Of a stretch of 64,000 bases of DNA, positions 25,331 through 33,796 are shown piece by piece. The stretch covers positions 558,001 to 622,000 of the forward strand of contig NZ_JANARS010000001.1 of assembly GCF_024199985.1 (NCBI RefSeq), in the 5' to 3' direction. The notes under the pieces are model-generated. The model searched no databases. It worked only from the letters and a program-made list of their open reading frames with translations, and was not told where the DNA came from. Position numbers and translations under genes: made by a program. Every line of letters begins with the position of its first letter. The stretch's first letter is position 1. The DNA is from Nocardioides pinisoli. Its GTDB lineage: Bacteria > Actinomycetota > Actinomycetes > Propionibacteriales > Nocardioidaceae.

Positions 25331-26572
25331 TCAGACCCCGACGTTGTGCTGGAAGTGGTCGAGGTTGGCCCGGAAGGACCGGTAGGCGTTGCGCCACTGC
25401 ACGCGGACGATCGCCGGCTCGCTGGGGTCGAACCTGGACTGGTCCCACGGCTCGAACCAGCCGAGCTGAGGGTTGCCGCCCGGGTTCTGGTCGAAGCCGC
25501 GGCCGACCTGGAAGTGACCGCTCGCGTCGTCGTCGAGGTAGGGGTAGTACTGCTTGTGCAGGTTCGGGTGCAGCACGACCGGCGCCTGGTAGTCGTGCAC
25601 GTGGCGCATCATCAGGCGGTACCACTGCTTGAAGGTGAAGTCGCTGATGTCGAGCACGACGTAGGGGCCGGCGTGGGTCTCGTCGTCGTAGTCCGTCTTG
25701 TTGTTGACCACCCGCACCATGTCGGTGATCGCCGTGCCGGCGCTGGTGGTGCCGAGGCGGCGGGCCCAGTAGGACTGGTTCTTCCGCTTGCCCTGCGAGC
25801 CCCAGCCGATGGCCTGCATCGTGGCCGGACCGCACCAGTAGGTCTGGTTCTGGGCCTGGGCCACCTTGCTGCTGAGGATCTTGGACTTCGTCGGGTACGA
25901 CCCGCCGAAGCCGCCGCGCGCGTCGACGCCCGCGCTCACCTCCGGGTGCCGCTCGGCGAAGCCGTCGGGCAGCGGCACGCCCTGGATCTCGTGGCGCAGC
26001 ATCCAGACCTTGCCGACCGCGCGGGCCGCCATGGTCAGCTCCGTGCGCTCGGCCTCGGTGCGGGCGGTCGACGTACGCGACTGGGCGCGGGCCAGCAGCC
26101 CGTCGGCGTCGAGGTCACCGGTGCGCTCGGTGGTGCGAGCCGTCGGCCGGGTCTCGAGCCGGGCGGCGAGTGCCTCCTCCGACTGGTTGGTCCAGCCGAA
26201 CCCGAGGCAGTAGCGCTGCCCCTCGAAGGTGGCGCAGCGCACCGACGCCCGCGCGAGCGCCGTACGCCCCTCGGCCCGGTCGAGGGTGGCGCCCTCGGCG
26301 AGCACGCGCTCGATCTCGGCGCGCATCGCCGGCGTCAGCGCGTTGCGTCCCGAGGCTCCGGGCGCTCCGGGCGCTCCGGTCGTCTCGGCGGCCGGGGCGA
26401 TCTCGCCGCGGTCGGCCCGGTCGCCGTCGGGGAGGAGCGGGACGGCTCCGAGCGTCAGGGCGAGCGCCGCGGCGGCGATGGTGGCGGGGTGGCGCCACAG
26501 CGGGCGCGAGGCGTCCTCGTCGGCGATGCGGTGGGCGACCTTGCGGAGCGTCGGGCGGGGAAGTGCGGGCAT
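25331..26572 (-). CDS. Membrane-anchored C39-like cysteine peptidase
   Basis: A 413-residue protein with an inside N-terminus, one membrane helix near residues 30-48, a helical linker and a C-terminal papain-like domain of the C39_2 type: catalytic Cys in YWCGPATMQAIG, His in GHFQVGRGFD, and a following Asn/Asp-rich segment. Other Cys residues (CATFEGQRYC) could pair. ATG 26572 is chosen because it gives a normal-length cytoplasmic start before the membrane helix. It heads an operon with the lipoprotein and DUF2461 genes. The substrate is unknown. Confidence 0.8.
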   Translation of the reverse strand: MPALPRPTLRKVAHRIADEDASRPLWRHPATIAAAALALTLGAVPLLPDGDRADRGEIAPAAETTGAPGAPGASGRNALTPAMRAEIERVLAEGATLDRAEGRTALARASVRCATFEGQRYCLGFGWTNQSEEALAARLETRPTARTTERTGDLDADGLLARAQSRTSTARTEAERTELTMAARAVGKVWMLRHEIQGVPLPDGFAERHPEVSAGVDARGGFGGSYPTKSKILSSKVAQAQNQTYWCGPATMQAIGWGSQGKRKNQSYWARRLGTTSAGTAITDMVRVVNNKTDYDDETHAGPYVVLDISDFTFKQWYRLMMRHVHDYQAPVVLHPNLHKQYYPYLDDDASGHFQVGRGFDQNPGGNPQLGWFEPWDQSRFDPSEPAIVRVQWRNAYRSFRANLDHFQHNVGV

Positions 26573-26680
26573 GGGGGAAGACCTTCGAGCCGAGAACAAC
26601 GACCGCCTCACTGTCCTCTTCAGCCCCAGAAGTCGCAAGTCTCACTCCTGCCCCAACCGGGGATCCGCACGGTGGTCGAG

Positions 26681-26946
26681 CGGTGCGTGAGGCGGGTTCT
26701 GACGGCCCAGAAGCCGCGTGGCACACCGCTCGTACGACAACACGGGCGGGGGCGGTGCGTGAGGCGGGTTCTGGCGGCCCAGAAGCCGCGTGGCACACCG
26801 CTCGTACGACAACACGGGCGGGGGCGGTGCGTGAGGCGGGTTCTGGCGGCGCAGAATCCGCGTGACTCACCGCCGTACGACAACACGGGCGGGGGCGGTG
26901 CGTGAGGCGGGTTCTGGCGGCGCAGAAGCCGCGTGGCTCACCGCTC
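26681..26946. repeat. Four tandem 71-72 bp repeats
   Basis: CGGTGCGTGAGGCGGGTTCT recurs at 26681, 26753, 26825 and 26896, giving three spacings of 72, 72 and 71. Each unit can fold: GCGGTG...GGTTCTG pairs imperfectly with CAGAA.CCGCG...CACCGC. A linker CGTACGACAACACGGGCGGGGG separates the hairpins. The array fills most of the gene-free stretch between the C39-like gene and tRNA-Gly. Confidence 0.9.
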
Positions 26947-26971
26947 GGCGCGCGCGATAGGTGAGGAAAGC

Positions 26972-27047
26972 TGGAGCGGATGACGAGATTCGAACTCGCG
27001 ACATCGACCTTGGGAAGGTCGCGCTCTACCAACTGAGCTACATCCGC
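26972..27047 (-). tRNA. tRNA-Gly (anticodon CCC)
   Basis: Full cloverleaf on the minus strand: acceptor arm GCGGATG/CATCCGC, D-arm TAGCTCAGTTGGTAGAGC, anticodon stem CGACC/GGTCG with loop TTCCCAA (anticodon CCC, reads GGG), and T-arm with GTTCGAATC. The 3' CCA is encoded. The four tandem repeats lie directly downstream. Confidence 0.97.
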
Positions 27048-27088
27048 ATGCCGTCCGGAGACGGCGGGCCGAACGATACCGGATGGGG

Positions 27089-27862
27089 CTAGCCGACCCT
27101 CGTGCCGACCCGCGAGAGGGCGGGATGCTTCGGCGTGACGGTGTCGCCGGAGGAGCGCCCGGTGAGCCGGCGGTGCACCCACGGCACGAGGAACTCGCGC
27201 GTCCACTGGGCATTGGCGGCCCAGGTCTCGCGGCGCCCGAGGACAGGGAGCGGGCCCACGGTCACGGGCTCGAGGCCGTGCTCGACGCCGATGGCCTCGA
27301 GGACGGCGTGGGCCATGTGGGTGTGGCCGGAGCTGTTGAGGTGCATCCGGTCGGTGTCCATCACGCCGGGGATCTCGATGTCGCGCATCCGCCACATGTC
27401 GACCACGGTGGCGCCGTGCCGGTCGGCGATCTCGCGGACCCACTCGTTGAAGATCGCCATCCGGCCGCGCATCGGGCCGTAGATGCCGCCGGCGCCCGGG
27501 TCGAAGATGGTGAACATGACCACGTGCGCACCGGTGGCGCGCAGCCGCGCGATGGCGTCGTCGTACGTCCTGGCGAGGGCGTCGATGTCGACGCGCGGGC
27601 GCAGCACGTCGTTGCCGCCGCCGTGGATGGTGACCAGGTCGGGTTCGAGCGCGACGGCGGCGTCGACCTGCTCGGCGACGATCGCGCCGAGCTTGCGGCC
27701 GCGGATGGCGAGGTTGGCGTAGCCGAAGTCGTCGGTCTGCTCGGCGAGCACCTCGGCGACGCGGTCGGCCCAGCCGCGCAGTCCGTTGGGGCGTGCGGGG
27801 TCGGGGTCTCCGACGCCCTCGGTGAAGGAGTCGCCCAGGGCGACGTAGCGGTGGAAGGTCAC
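27089..27862 (-). CDS. SGNH/GDSL-family hydrolase
   Basis: A 257-residue cytoplasmic esterase/lipase-like hydrolase. Block I is ALGDSFTEGVGD with the catalytic Ser, block III is GGNDVLRP, and block V is DRMHLNSSGH with catalytic Asp and His. There is no signal peptide. GTG 27862 places GDSFTEG about ten residues in, as usual; GACAAT lies 6 nt upstream and no ribosome-binding site is evident. The natural substrate is unknown. Confidence 0.9.
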   Translation of the reverse strand: MTFHRYVALGDSFTEGVGDPDPARPNGLRGWADRVAEVLAEQTDDFGYANLAIRGRKLGAIVAEQVDAAVALEPDLVTIHGGGNDVLRPRVDIDALARTYDDAIARLRATGAHVVMFTIFDPGAGGIYGPMRGRMAIFNEWVREIADRHGATVVDMWRMRDIEIPGVMDTDRMHLNSSGHTHMAHAVLEAIGVEHGLEPVTVGPLPVLGRRETWAANAQWTREFLVPWVHRRLTGRSSGDTVTPKHPALSRVGTRVG

Positions 27863-27941
27863 CGAACCATTGTCGCAAGGCGGTCTCGTGACGGGACTTC
27901 GTCCCTCCTCGACCACCGGGCCCGAGCGCTAGGGTCGGCGG

Positions 27942-28517
27942 GTGCTGCTCTCCGATCGCGACATCACCGCTGAGATCGACGCCGGCCGGATCGCCCTCGA
28001 TCCGTGGGACCCCACGATGATGCAGCCCTCCAGCATCGACGTGCGCCTCGACCGGTTCTTCCGCGTCTTCGAGAACCACCGCTACCCCCACATCGACCCC
28101 GCCGCCGACCAGTCCGAGCTGACGCGCGAGGTCGAGCCCGAGGGCGACGAGCCGTTCATCCTGCACCCGGGCGAGTTCGTGCTCGGGTCGACGTACGAGG
28201 TCGTGTCCCTGCCCGACGACGTCGCCGCGCGGGTGGAGGGGAAGTCGTCGCTGGGGCGGCTGGGCCTGCTCACGCACGCCACGGCGGGGTTCGTGGACCC
28301 CGGCTTCTCCGGCCACGTCACCCTCGAGCTGGCCAACGTCGCGACGCTGCCGATCAAGCTCTACCCCGGGATGAAGATCGGCCAGTTCTGCTTCTTCCGG
28401 CTCTCCTCGCCGAGCGAGCACCCCTACGGCTCCGAGAAGTACGGCTCCCGCTACCAGGGCCAGCGCGGCCCGACCCCCAGCCGGTCCTTCCAGGGGTTCC
28501 ACCGCACGCCGATCTGA
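27942..28517 (+). CDS. dcd: dCTP deaminase (possibly bifunctional dCTP deaminase/dUTPase)
   Basis: A 191-residue enzyme starting [17 protein letters not shown]. Signature segments are [30 protein letters not shown] (with the catalytic Glu region after the Ser-rich motif), GHVTLELAN, and C-terminal [13 protein letters not shown]. It converts dCTP to dUTP, and in actinobacteria such as Mycobacterium it goes on to dUMP. TAGGGT lies 6 nt before the GTG, suggesting a leaderless message. Confidence 0.95.
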   Translation: MLLSDRDITAEIDAGRIALDPWDPTMMQPSSIDVRLDRFFRVFENHRYPHIDPAADQSELTREVEPEGDEPFILHPGEFVLGSTYEVVSLPDDVAARVEGKSSLGRLGLLTHATAGFVDPGFSGHVTLELANVATLPIKLYPGMKIGQFCFFRLSSPSEHPYGSEKYGSRYQGQRGPTPSRSFQGFHRTPI

Positions 28518-28582
28518 GGCGTCCACGGGTCCGCATCGCGGATTAAGGCACACCCGCGTTGCCTAATTCGGACCAAGTGTGG

Positions 28583-28600
28583 TTAGGCTTCCCTTAGTTA
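28583..28600 (+). promoter_or_regulatory. IdeR/DtxR-type iron box
   Basis: TTAGGCTTCCCTTAGTTA matches the TTAGGTTAGSCTAACCTAA consensus in most positions and lies 30 bases before the ATG of the siderophore-binding protein. The setting (iron uptake operon directly downstream) supports iron-dependent repression. Confidence 0.7.
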
Positions 28601-28630
28601 GTGTTGCCTTACCGAGCACCCGGAGTCCTG

Positions 28631-29677
28631 ATGAAGCTAAGCCTCGCCGCGCCCTTGAAGATCCAGGCCGCCGCGGCCACCGTCCTGGTCGCTGCCCTCG
28701 CCGGCTGCAGCACCGGATCCACCAGCGGCACGGAGGCCGCGGCGGAGCCGACCTCCACCACGTCCGTCGACCCCGACGCCTTCCCCGTCACCATCGAGCA
28801 CGCGCTCGGCGAGACCACGATCGACTCCGAGCCGACCCGGGTCGCCACCCTCGGCTGGACCGACCACGACCACGCCGTCGCGCTCGGTGTCGTCCCGGTC
28901 GGCGCCACCAAGATCACCTGGGGCGGCAACGAGGGCGGCTCGACCGACTGGTTCGACGAGGCCGTCGAGGAGGCTGGCGCCGAGGCGCCCGTGCGCTACG
29001 ACGACTCCGACGGCGCGCCGATCGACGAGGTGGCCGAGCTCGCCCCCGACCTGATCCTGGCCACCAACTCCGGCATCACCGACGCGGAGTACGCCAAGCT
29101 CTCCAAGATCGCCCCGGTCGTCGCCTACCCCGAGGCGCCGTGGACCACCGACTGGCGGACCTCGCTCGAGATGGTCGGCCAGGCGCTCGGTCGTACGGCG
29201 CTCGCCGAGGAGGTCGCGTCCGACACCGAGGCCGCCATCGACGAGGCCGCCGCGGCCAACCCCGAGCTCGAGGGGGCCGAGCTGATCTACGGCTACCTCG
29301 CCGCCACCGACCTCTCCACGGTCGGCATGTACGCCCCCGAGGACCCGCGGGTCTCGATCCTGCGCGACTTCGGCATGGTCGACGCGCCGGCCGTCGCAGA
29401 CGCGATCAAGCCGGGCGAGTTCTACGGCACGGTGTCGGCGGAGCAGTCGGCCGACCTCGACTCCGACGTCTTCATCACCTGGGTGGACTCCCCGGACAAC
29501 GTCGAGACGATCGAGGACGACAAGCTGCTCGGCCAGATCCCCGCGATCGCCGACGGCCACTGGTATGCCGAGACCGACAAGCAGGCCGCGATGGCCTCCA
29601 CCAACCCCACGCCGCTCTCCATCCCGGTCATCGTGAGAGACTTCCTGCCTCACGTGGTCGAGGCGCTCGAGGGCTGA
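28631..29677 (+). CDS. Siderophore ABC transporter substrate-binding lipoprotein
   Basis: A 348-residue FepB/FhuD-like lipoprotein: signal peptide with lipobox LVAALAGC (Cys about residue 26), then a type III periplasmic-binding fold with RVATLGWTDHDHAVALG and ELAPDLILATNSG. ATG 28631 is preferred over an upstream GTG because it gives a normal signal peptide. It heads a five-gene operon whose members overlap by one to four bases. It should bind a ferric siderophore outside the membrane. Confidence 0.92.
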   Translation: MKLSLAAPLKIQAAAATVLVAALAGCSTGSTSGTEAAAEPTSTTSVDPDAFPVTIEHALGETTIDSEPTRVATLGWTDHDHAVALGVVPVGATKITWGGNEGGSTDWFDEAVEEAGAEAPVRYDDSDGAPIDEVAELAPDLILATNSGITDAEYAKLSKIAPVVAYPEAPWTTDWRTSLEMVGQALGRTALAEEVASDTEAAIDEAAAANPELEGAELIYGYLAATDLSTVGMYAPEDPRVSILRDFGMVDAPAVADAIKPGEFYGTVSAEQSADLDSDVFITWVDSPDNVETIEDDKLLGQIPAIADGHWYAETDKQAAMASTNPTPLSIPVIVRDFLPHVVEALEG

Positions 29678-30711
29678 TGTCCGCCCTCGTCCCGACGCGG
29701 GACGACGTCTCACGGGCTCCGGGGGGAGGCCAGAGGCGTCGTCCCGCCCTGCCGGCCAGCGTCGCGATCTCGGTCGTGGCGCTGGCCGGTGCCGGCGCCC
29801 TGTCCCTCCTGGTGGGGGCACGGGGCGTGCCGCTGCAGGCGGTGTGGGACAGCACCCACCCGCTGCACGCCGTGGTCGAGGCCCGGCTGGACCGCACCGT
29901 CCTCGGCCTCGCCGTCGGCGCCGCCCTCGGGCTGGCGGGGGCGCTCATGCAGGGGCTGACCCGCAACCCGCTGGCCGACCCGGGCATCCTCGGCGTCAAC
30001 GCCGGTGCCACCTTCGCGATGGTCGTCGGGATGACGACCTTCGGCGCCACCGCGATGGGCCAGTTCCTGCCGCTGGCCTTCCTCGGCGCGGCCGTGGCCG
30101 CGGCCGCGGTCCACGGCATCGCGTCCCTCGGCCGCGACGGCGCGACCCCGATGAAGCTCGCCATCACCGGCGCGGCCCTCAGTGCGGGCCTCGCGAGCTG
30201 GACCACCGGCCTGCTCCTCGCCGACCGCAGGACCATGGAGTCCTTCCGCTTCTGGCAGGTCGGCACCGTCGCCGGGCGGGGCGCCGACGTGCTCCTCGCC
30301 GGCCTCCCGTTCCTCCTCGTCGGCGCGCTGCTGGCGCTGGCCGGCGCGCGCTGCCTCAACACGCTCGCCCTGGGCGACGACCTGGCCCGCGGCCTCGGCC
30401 GCCGGACCACGCGCGACCGGCTGGTGATCGCGCTCGCGATCGTCCTGCTCGCCGGCACCGCGACCGCGCTGGCCGGGCCGATCGCCTTCGTCGGCCTCGT
30501 CGTGCCCCACGTCGTACGCGCCCTCGTCGGGCCCGACCACCGCCGCCTGCTGCCGTTCTCGATGCTCGGCGGCGCCGTGCTCGTGGTCGTCGCCGACACC
30601 GTTGGTCGCGTGGTGCTGCCGCCGTCGGAGGTGCAGGTCGGCATCATGGCCGCGGTCGTCGGCGTCCCCGTCTTCATCGCCCTGATCCGCCGCACGGGGA
30701 GGGCGTTGTGA
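29677..30711 (+). CDS. FecCD-family siderophore permease
   Basis: A 344-residue permease with about nine or ten membrane helices and the family motifs RLDRTVLGLAVGAALGLAG, QGLTRNPLADPGILGVNAGA and GPIAFVGLVVPHVVRALVG. Its ATG shares one base with the previous stop (TGATG). It likely pairs with the next gene as a heterodimeric channel. Confidence 0.93.
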   Translation: MSALVPTRDDVSRAPGGGQRRRPALPASVAISVVALAGAGALSLLVGARGVPLQAVWDSTHPLHAVVEARLDRTVLGLAVGAALGLAGALMQGLTRNPLADPGILGVNAGATFAMVVGMTTFGATAMGQFLPLAFLGAAVAAAAVHGIASLGRDGATPMKLAITGAALSAGLASWTTGLLLADRRTMESFRFWQVGTVAGRGADVLLAGLPFLLVGALLALAGARCLNTLALGDDLARGLGRRTTRDRLVIALAIVLLAGTATALAGPIAFVGLVVPHVVRALVGPDHRRLLPFSMLGGAVLVVVADTVGRVVLPPSEVQVGIMAAVVGVPVFIALIRRTGRAL

Positions 30712-31784
30712 CCGTGACCCTCGACCGCCCCGTCACCGCCGAGCCGCCCACCCCGGACGCCCTCGGCGTCGTACGCCGTGCGCGCCGCGCCCCGCTGCGC
30801 CACCACCGCCGCCTCGTCGCCGGGCTCGTCGTCGTCCTCGTCGGCGCCTTCGCCGCGCGCGTGCTGCTCGGCGACTTCACCGTCACCATCCCCGACTTCG
30901 TGCGCATCCTCGGTGGCGAGCAGATCCCTGGCGCCACCTACATCGTGATGGAGTCCAAGCTCCCGCGAGCCGTGCTGGCGGTGCTCGTCGGTCTCGCCTT
31001 CGGCGTCGGCGGCGCGATCTTCCAGACCACGCTGCGCAACCCGCTCGCCAGCCCCGACATCATCGGCGTCAGCCTCGGCGCCAGCGCCGCCGCCGTCTCG
31101 GGCATCGCCCTGGCCGGCTGGACCGGCTGGTCGGTCTCCGCCGCCGCGATCCTCGGCGCGCTCGGCGTCGCTCTCGCCGTGCGCGCCGTCGCCGGTGACC
31201 ACGGCGGCTTCCGCCTCGTCCTCGCCGGCATCGGCCTCGCCGCCGCGATGCAGTCGGTCATCCAGTACGTCTTCACCCGCGTCGACGAGTGGGACGTCCA
31301 GCTGGTGCTGCGCTGGCTGACCGGCAGCGTCAACGGCGTCGCGTGGCCGGCCATCGGCCTGCTGGCCCTCGCGCTGGCCGTGCTGCTCCCGGCGACCGCG
31401 TGGGCCGCGCGCTCGCTGCGCGCGACCGAGCTCGGCGACGACACCGCCGCCGGCCTCGGCGTCGGGCGCGCCCGCACCGACCTGCTCATGCTCCTCGGAG
31501 TGCTGCTCGTCGCCGTCGGCGTGGCCGCGGCAGGACCCGTCGCTTTCGTCGCCTTCCTGTCCGGTCCGATCGCGCGCGCCCTCAACCACGGTCGTACGAC
31601 GCTGCCGGCCGCCGGCCTCGTCGGTGCCGTCATCGTGCTGGCGGGCGACTACGCCGGCGCCTACGCGTTCGCCGACCTCAACCTGCCCGTGGGCGTCGTC
31701 ACCGGCGCGTTCGGCGCCCCGTTCCTGCTCTGGCTGCTCGCCCGCGGCCCGCTCACCGGACAACGCGGAAGGAGGGCGGCATGA
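30708..31784 (+). CDS. FecCD-family siderophore permease
   Basis: A 358-residue second permease subunit with an Arg-rich cytoplasmic N-terminus and similar motifs: KLPRAVLAVLVGLAFGVGG, TTLRNPLASPDIIGVSLGA and GPVAFVAFLSGPIARAL. The GTG start overlaps the previous stop (GTGA). Two non-identical FecCD subunits in one operon are typical of FepD/FepG-type systems. Confidence 0.93.
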   Translation: MTVTLDRPVTAEPPTPDALGVVRRARRAPLRHHRRLVAGLVVVLVGAFAARVLLGDFTVTIPDFVRILGGEQIPGATYIVMESKLPRAVLAVLVGLAFGVGGAIFQTTLRNPLASPDIIGVSLGASAAAVSGIALAGWTGWSVSAAAILGALGVALAVRAVAGDHGGFRLVLAGIGLAAAMQSVIQYVFTRVDEWDVQLVLRWLTGSVNGVAWPAIGLLALALAVLLPATAWAARSLRATELGDDTAAGLGVGRARTDLLMLLGVLLVAVGVAAAGPVAFVAFLSGPIARALNHGRTTLPAAGLVGAVIVLAGDYAGAYAFADLNLPVGVVTGAFGAPFLLWLLARGPLTGQRGRRAA

Positions 31785-32689
31785 CCGCCACCGCCACCAC
31801 CACGCCCGCCCGGCTGGAGGCGAGCGACCTCACGCTCGGCTACACCGACACGGCCGTCGTGCACGACCTCGACCTGCAGGTCCCGCACGGCCGGATCAGC
31901 GTCATCGTCGGGGCCAACGCCTGCGGCAAGTCGACGCTGCTGCGCGGCCTGGCCCGGCTGCTCCGCCCCCGGTCGGGGTCGGTGCTGCTCGACGGCGAGG
32001 CGATCCACCGGCTCCCCACCAAGCAGGTCGCACGCACGCTCGGGCTGCTCCCGCAGAACCCGGTCGCCCCCGAGGGCGTCACCGTCGCCGACCTGGTGGC
32101 CCGCGGCCGGCACCCGCACCACGGTCCCTTCGCCCGCTGGACCAACGCCGACGACGAGGCGGTGGCCGAGGCGCTCACCCTCACCGACACGCTCGGCCTC
32201 GCCGACCGCGTCGTCGACGAGCTCTCCGGCGGCCAGCGGCAGCGGGTGTGGATCGCGATGGCGCTCGCGCAGGGCACCGACCTGCTGCTGCTCGACGAGC
32301 CCACGACCTACCTCGACGTCGCCCACCAGGTGGAGATGCTCGACCTGCTCGCCGAGCTCAACGCCCGCCGCGGCACCACGATCGTGATGGTGCTCCACGA
32401 CCTCAACCTCTCCGCCCGCTACGCCGACCACCTCGTCGCCCTGCACACCGGCCGCATCGTCGCCGAGGGCACTCCGCGCGAGGTCGTCACCGAGGAGGTC
32501 GTGCGGACCGTGTTCGGCCTCGACAACCGGGTGATCGACGACCCGGTCTCGCACACGCCGCTCGTCGTGCCCGTCGGCCGTCACCGGCCCGGTCGCGCCG
32601 AACCGTCTGGCCCGTCCAGCCCGTCCAGCCCGACCGAACTGTCCAGCCACTCCAGCCACTCCAGCCACTCCAGCCGGGAGACCCGATGA
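31781..32689 (+). CDS. Siderophore ABC transporter ATPase with Ser/His-rich tail
   Basis: A 302-residue FepC-like ATPase: Walker A GANACGKST, Q-loop LLPQN, signature ELSGGQRQRVW, Walker B LLLLDEPTTYLD, H-loop VLHDLN. The last 30 residues are unusual: Pro/Ser repeats followed by SSHSSHSSHSS, encoded by 9-bp repeats (CACTCCAGC). The tail has no counterpart in FepC and might bind metal through its His residues or simply reflect slippage. ATGA overlaps join it to both neighbours. Confidence 0.93.
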   Translation: MTATATTTPARLEASDLTLGYTDTAVVHDLDLQVPHGRISVIVGANACGKSTLLRGLARLLRPRSGSVLLDGEAIHRLPTKQVARTLGLLPQNPVAPEGVTVADLVARGRHPHHGPFARWTNADDEAVAEALTLTDTLGLADRVVDELSGGQRQRVWIAMALAQGTDLLLLDEPTTYLDVAHQVEMLDLLAELNARRGTTIVMVLHDLNLSARYADHLVALHTGRIVAEGTPREVVTEEVVRTVFGLDNRVIDDPVSHTPLVVPVGRHRPGRAEPSGPSSPSSPTELSSHSSHSSHSSRETR

Positions 32690-33642
32690 CCGTGACCGCC
32701 AGCTCGAACCGGGCCGTCCTGCCCATGCTCTTCACCGAGGTCGAGGTGGTCGCGGTGGAGCGGCTCTCGCCGACCTTCGTCCGCGTCGAGCTCGGCAGCC
32801 CCGCCCTCGCCGACTTCGGCGTCGACGGTCCGCGCTGGGACCAGCGGATCAAGCTGATCCTGCCCGACCCCGCGACCGGTGCCATCACCTCCACCGAGGG
32901 CGCCGACGACACGTGGTTCTCGGCGTGGCTGGAGCGTCCGGCGGCGGAGCGCGGCCACATGCGCACGTACACGATCCGCGACGTCCGCGGCTCGGGGGCG
33001 CGGACCACCCTCGTCGTCGACATGGTGCTCCACCTCGAGGGCGACCTGGTCGGCCCGGGCTCGCTGTGGGCCTCCCGCGCGACGGTCGGCGACCGCATCG
33101 CGCTGCTCGCCCCACGCCGCGGCTACCCCTACGGCGGCATCGAGTTCACGCCCGGTCCGGGCGCGGACCTGCTGCTGGTGGGCGACGAGACGGCCGTGCC
33201 GGCCGTGTGCGCCGTGCTCGAGCAGCTGCCGGACGACGCCACCGGGACGGCCTTCCTCGAGGTGCCGCTCGCCGCGGACGTCCAGGACGTACGTCGTCCC
33301 GCGGGCGTCGAGGTGGTGTGGCTGGCCCGCGAGGGCGACGAGCTCGGCGGCGGGCTGCACGACGCGGTCGTGGCCCACCTCGGCATCCCCCACGCGCCTG
33401 CCGGGCTCGAGGTCGCTCCCGAGGAGGTCGACCCCGACCTGTGGGAGACGCCGTTCTACTCCTCCTCCGGCGAGGAGGTCCCCGGCGACGTGACGGGGGT
33501 CGGTGGTACCTACGCGTGGATCGCCGGGGAGTCGAAGGTCGTCACCGGCCTGCGCCGCCACCTGGTCAAGGAGCTCGGCTTCGACCGCAGCCAGGTCGCC
33601 TTCATGGGCTATTGGCGGCGCGGCGTGGCCATGAGGTCCTGA
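32686..33642 (+). CDS. Siderophore-interacting protein (ferric reductase, ViuB-like)
   Basis: A 318-residue FAD-containing reductase of the SIP family. The FAD-binding segment is RTYTIRDVRG, the NAD(P)H-binding domain starts LLLVGDETAVPAVCAVLE, and the C-terminus has WIAGESKVVTGLRRHL and MGYWRRG. It should release iron from imported siderophore by reduction. It is the last gene of the operon; a hairpin overlaps its stop codon. Confidence 0.93.
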   Translation: MTVTASSNRAVLPMLFTEVEVVAVERLSPTFVRVELGSPALADFGVDGPRWDQRIKLILPDPATGAITSTEGADDTWFSAWLERPAAERGHMRTYTIRDVRGSGARTTLVVDMVLHLEGDLVGPGSLWASRATVGDRIALLAPRRGYPYGGIEFTPGPGADLLLVGDETAVPAVCAVLEQLPDDATGTAFLEVPLAADVQDVRRPAGVEVVWLAREGDELGGGLHDAVVAHLGIPHAPAGLEVAPEEVDPDLWETPFYSSSGEEVPGDVTGVGGTYAWIAGESKVVTGLRRHLVKELGFDRSQVAFMGYWRRGVAMRS

Positions 33643-33660
33643 GCCGGCGGCTCGGCTCAG
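33639..33660. terminator. Bidirectional hairpin between convergent genes
   Basis: CTGAGCCG/CGGCTCAG with a six-base loop. The stem includes the stop codons of both the siderophore reductase and the small convergent peptide gene, so it could end both transcripts. Confidence 0.5.
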
Positions 33661-33755
33661 CGGCGCTCGGTGCGGGGCGCGCGGGGGGAGTAGCGGACGC
33701 GCTCGGCGATGCGGTGGCGTGCGATCAGCTCGATGTCGGTGAATGAGTCGTGCAT
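33657..33755 (-). CDS. 32-residue small protein
   Basis: Begins MHDSFTDIELIARHRIAERV and ends in a basic, Pro/Arg-rich tail. A strong GAAGGAGAA lies 6-8 bases before the ATG, better than most ribosome-binding sites in this window. It comes 41 bases after the DUF4097 gene on the same strand. The amphipathic helix-like N-terminus resembles unnamed small actinobacterial proteins. Function unknown. Confidence 0.6.
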   Translation of the reverse strand: MHDSFTDIELIARHRIAERVRYSPRAPRTERR

Positions 33756-33796
33756 GGCGGTTCTCCTTCCTTCTCGTCCGGCTCGTGGTCCGGGGT

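Noticed and set aside
26620..26886. Open frame with repeated RTRLTHRPRPCCR
   Set aside because: It is a translation of the tandem repeat array; no ribosome-binding site, and the repeats drift without respecting the frame.
26681..26946. Possible CRISPR array
   Set aside because: The whole 72-bp unit repeats, including the spacer-like part; true spacers would differ.
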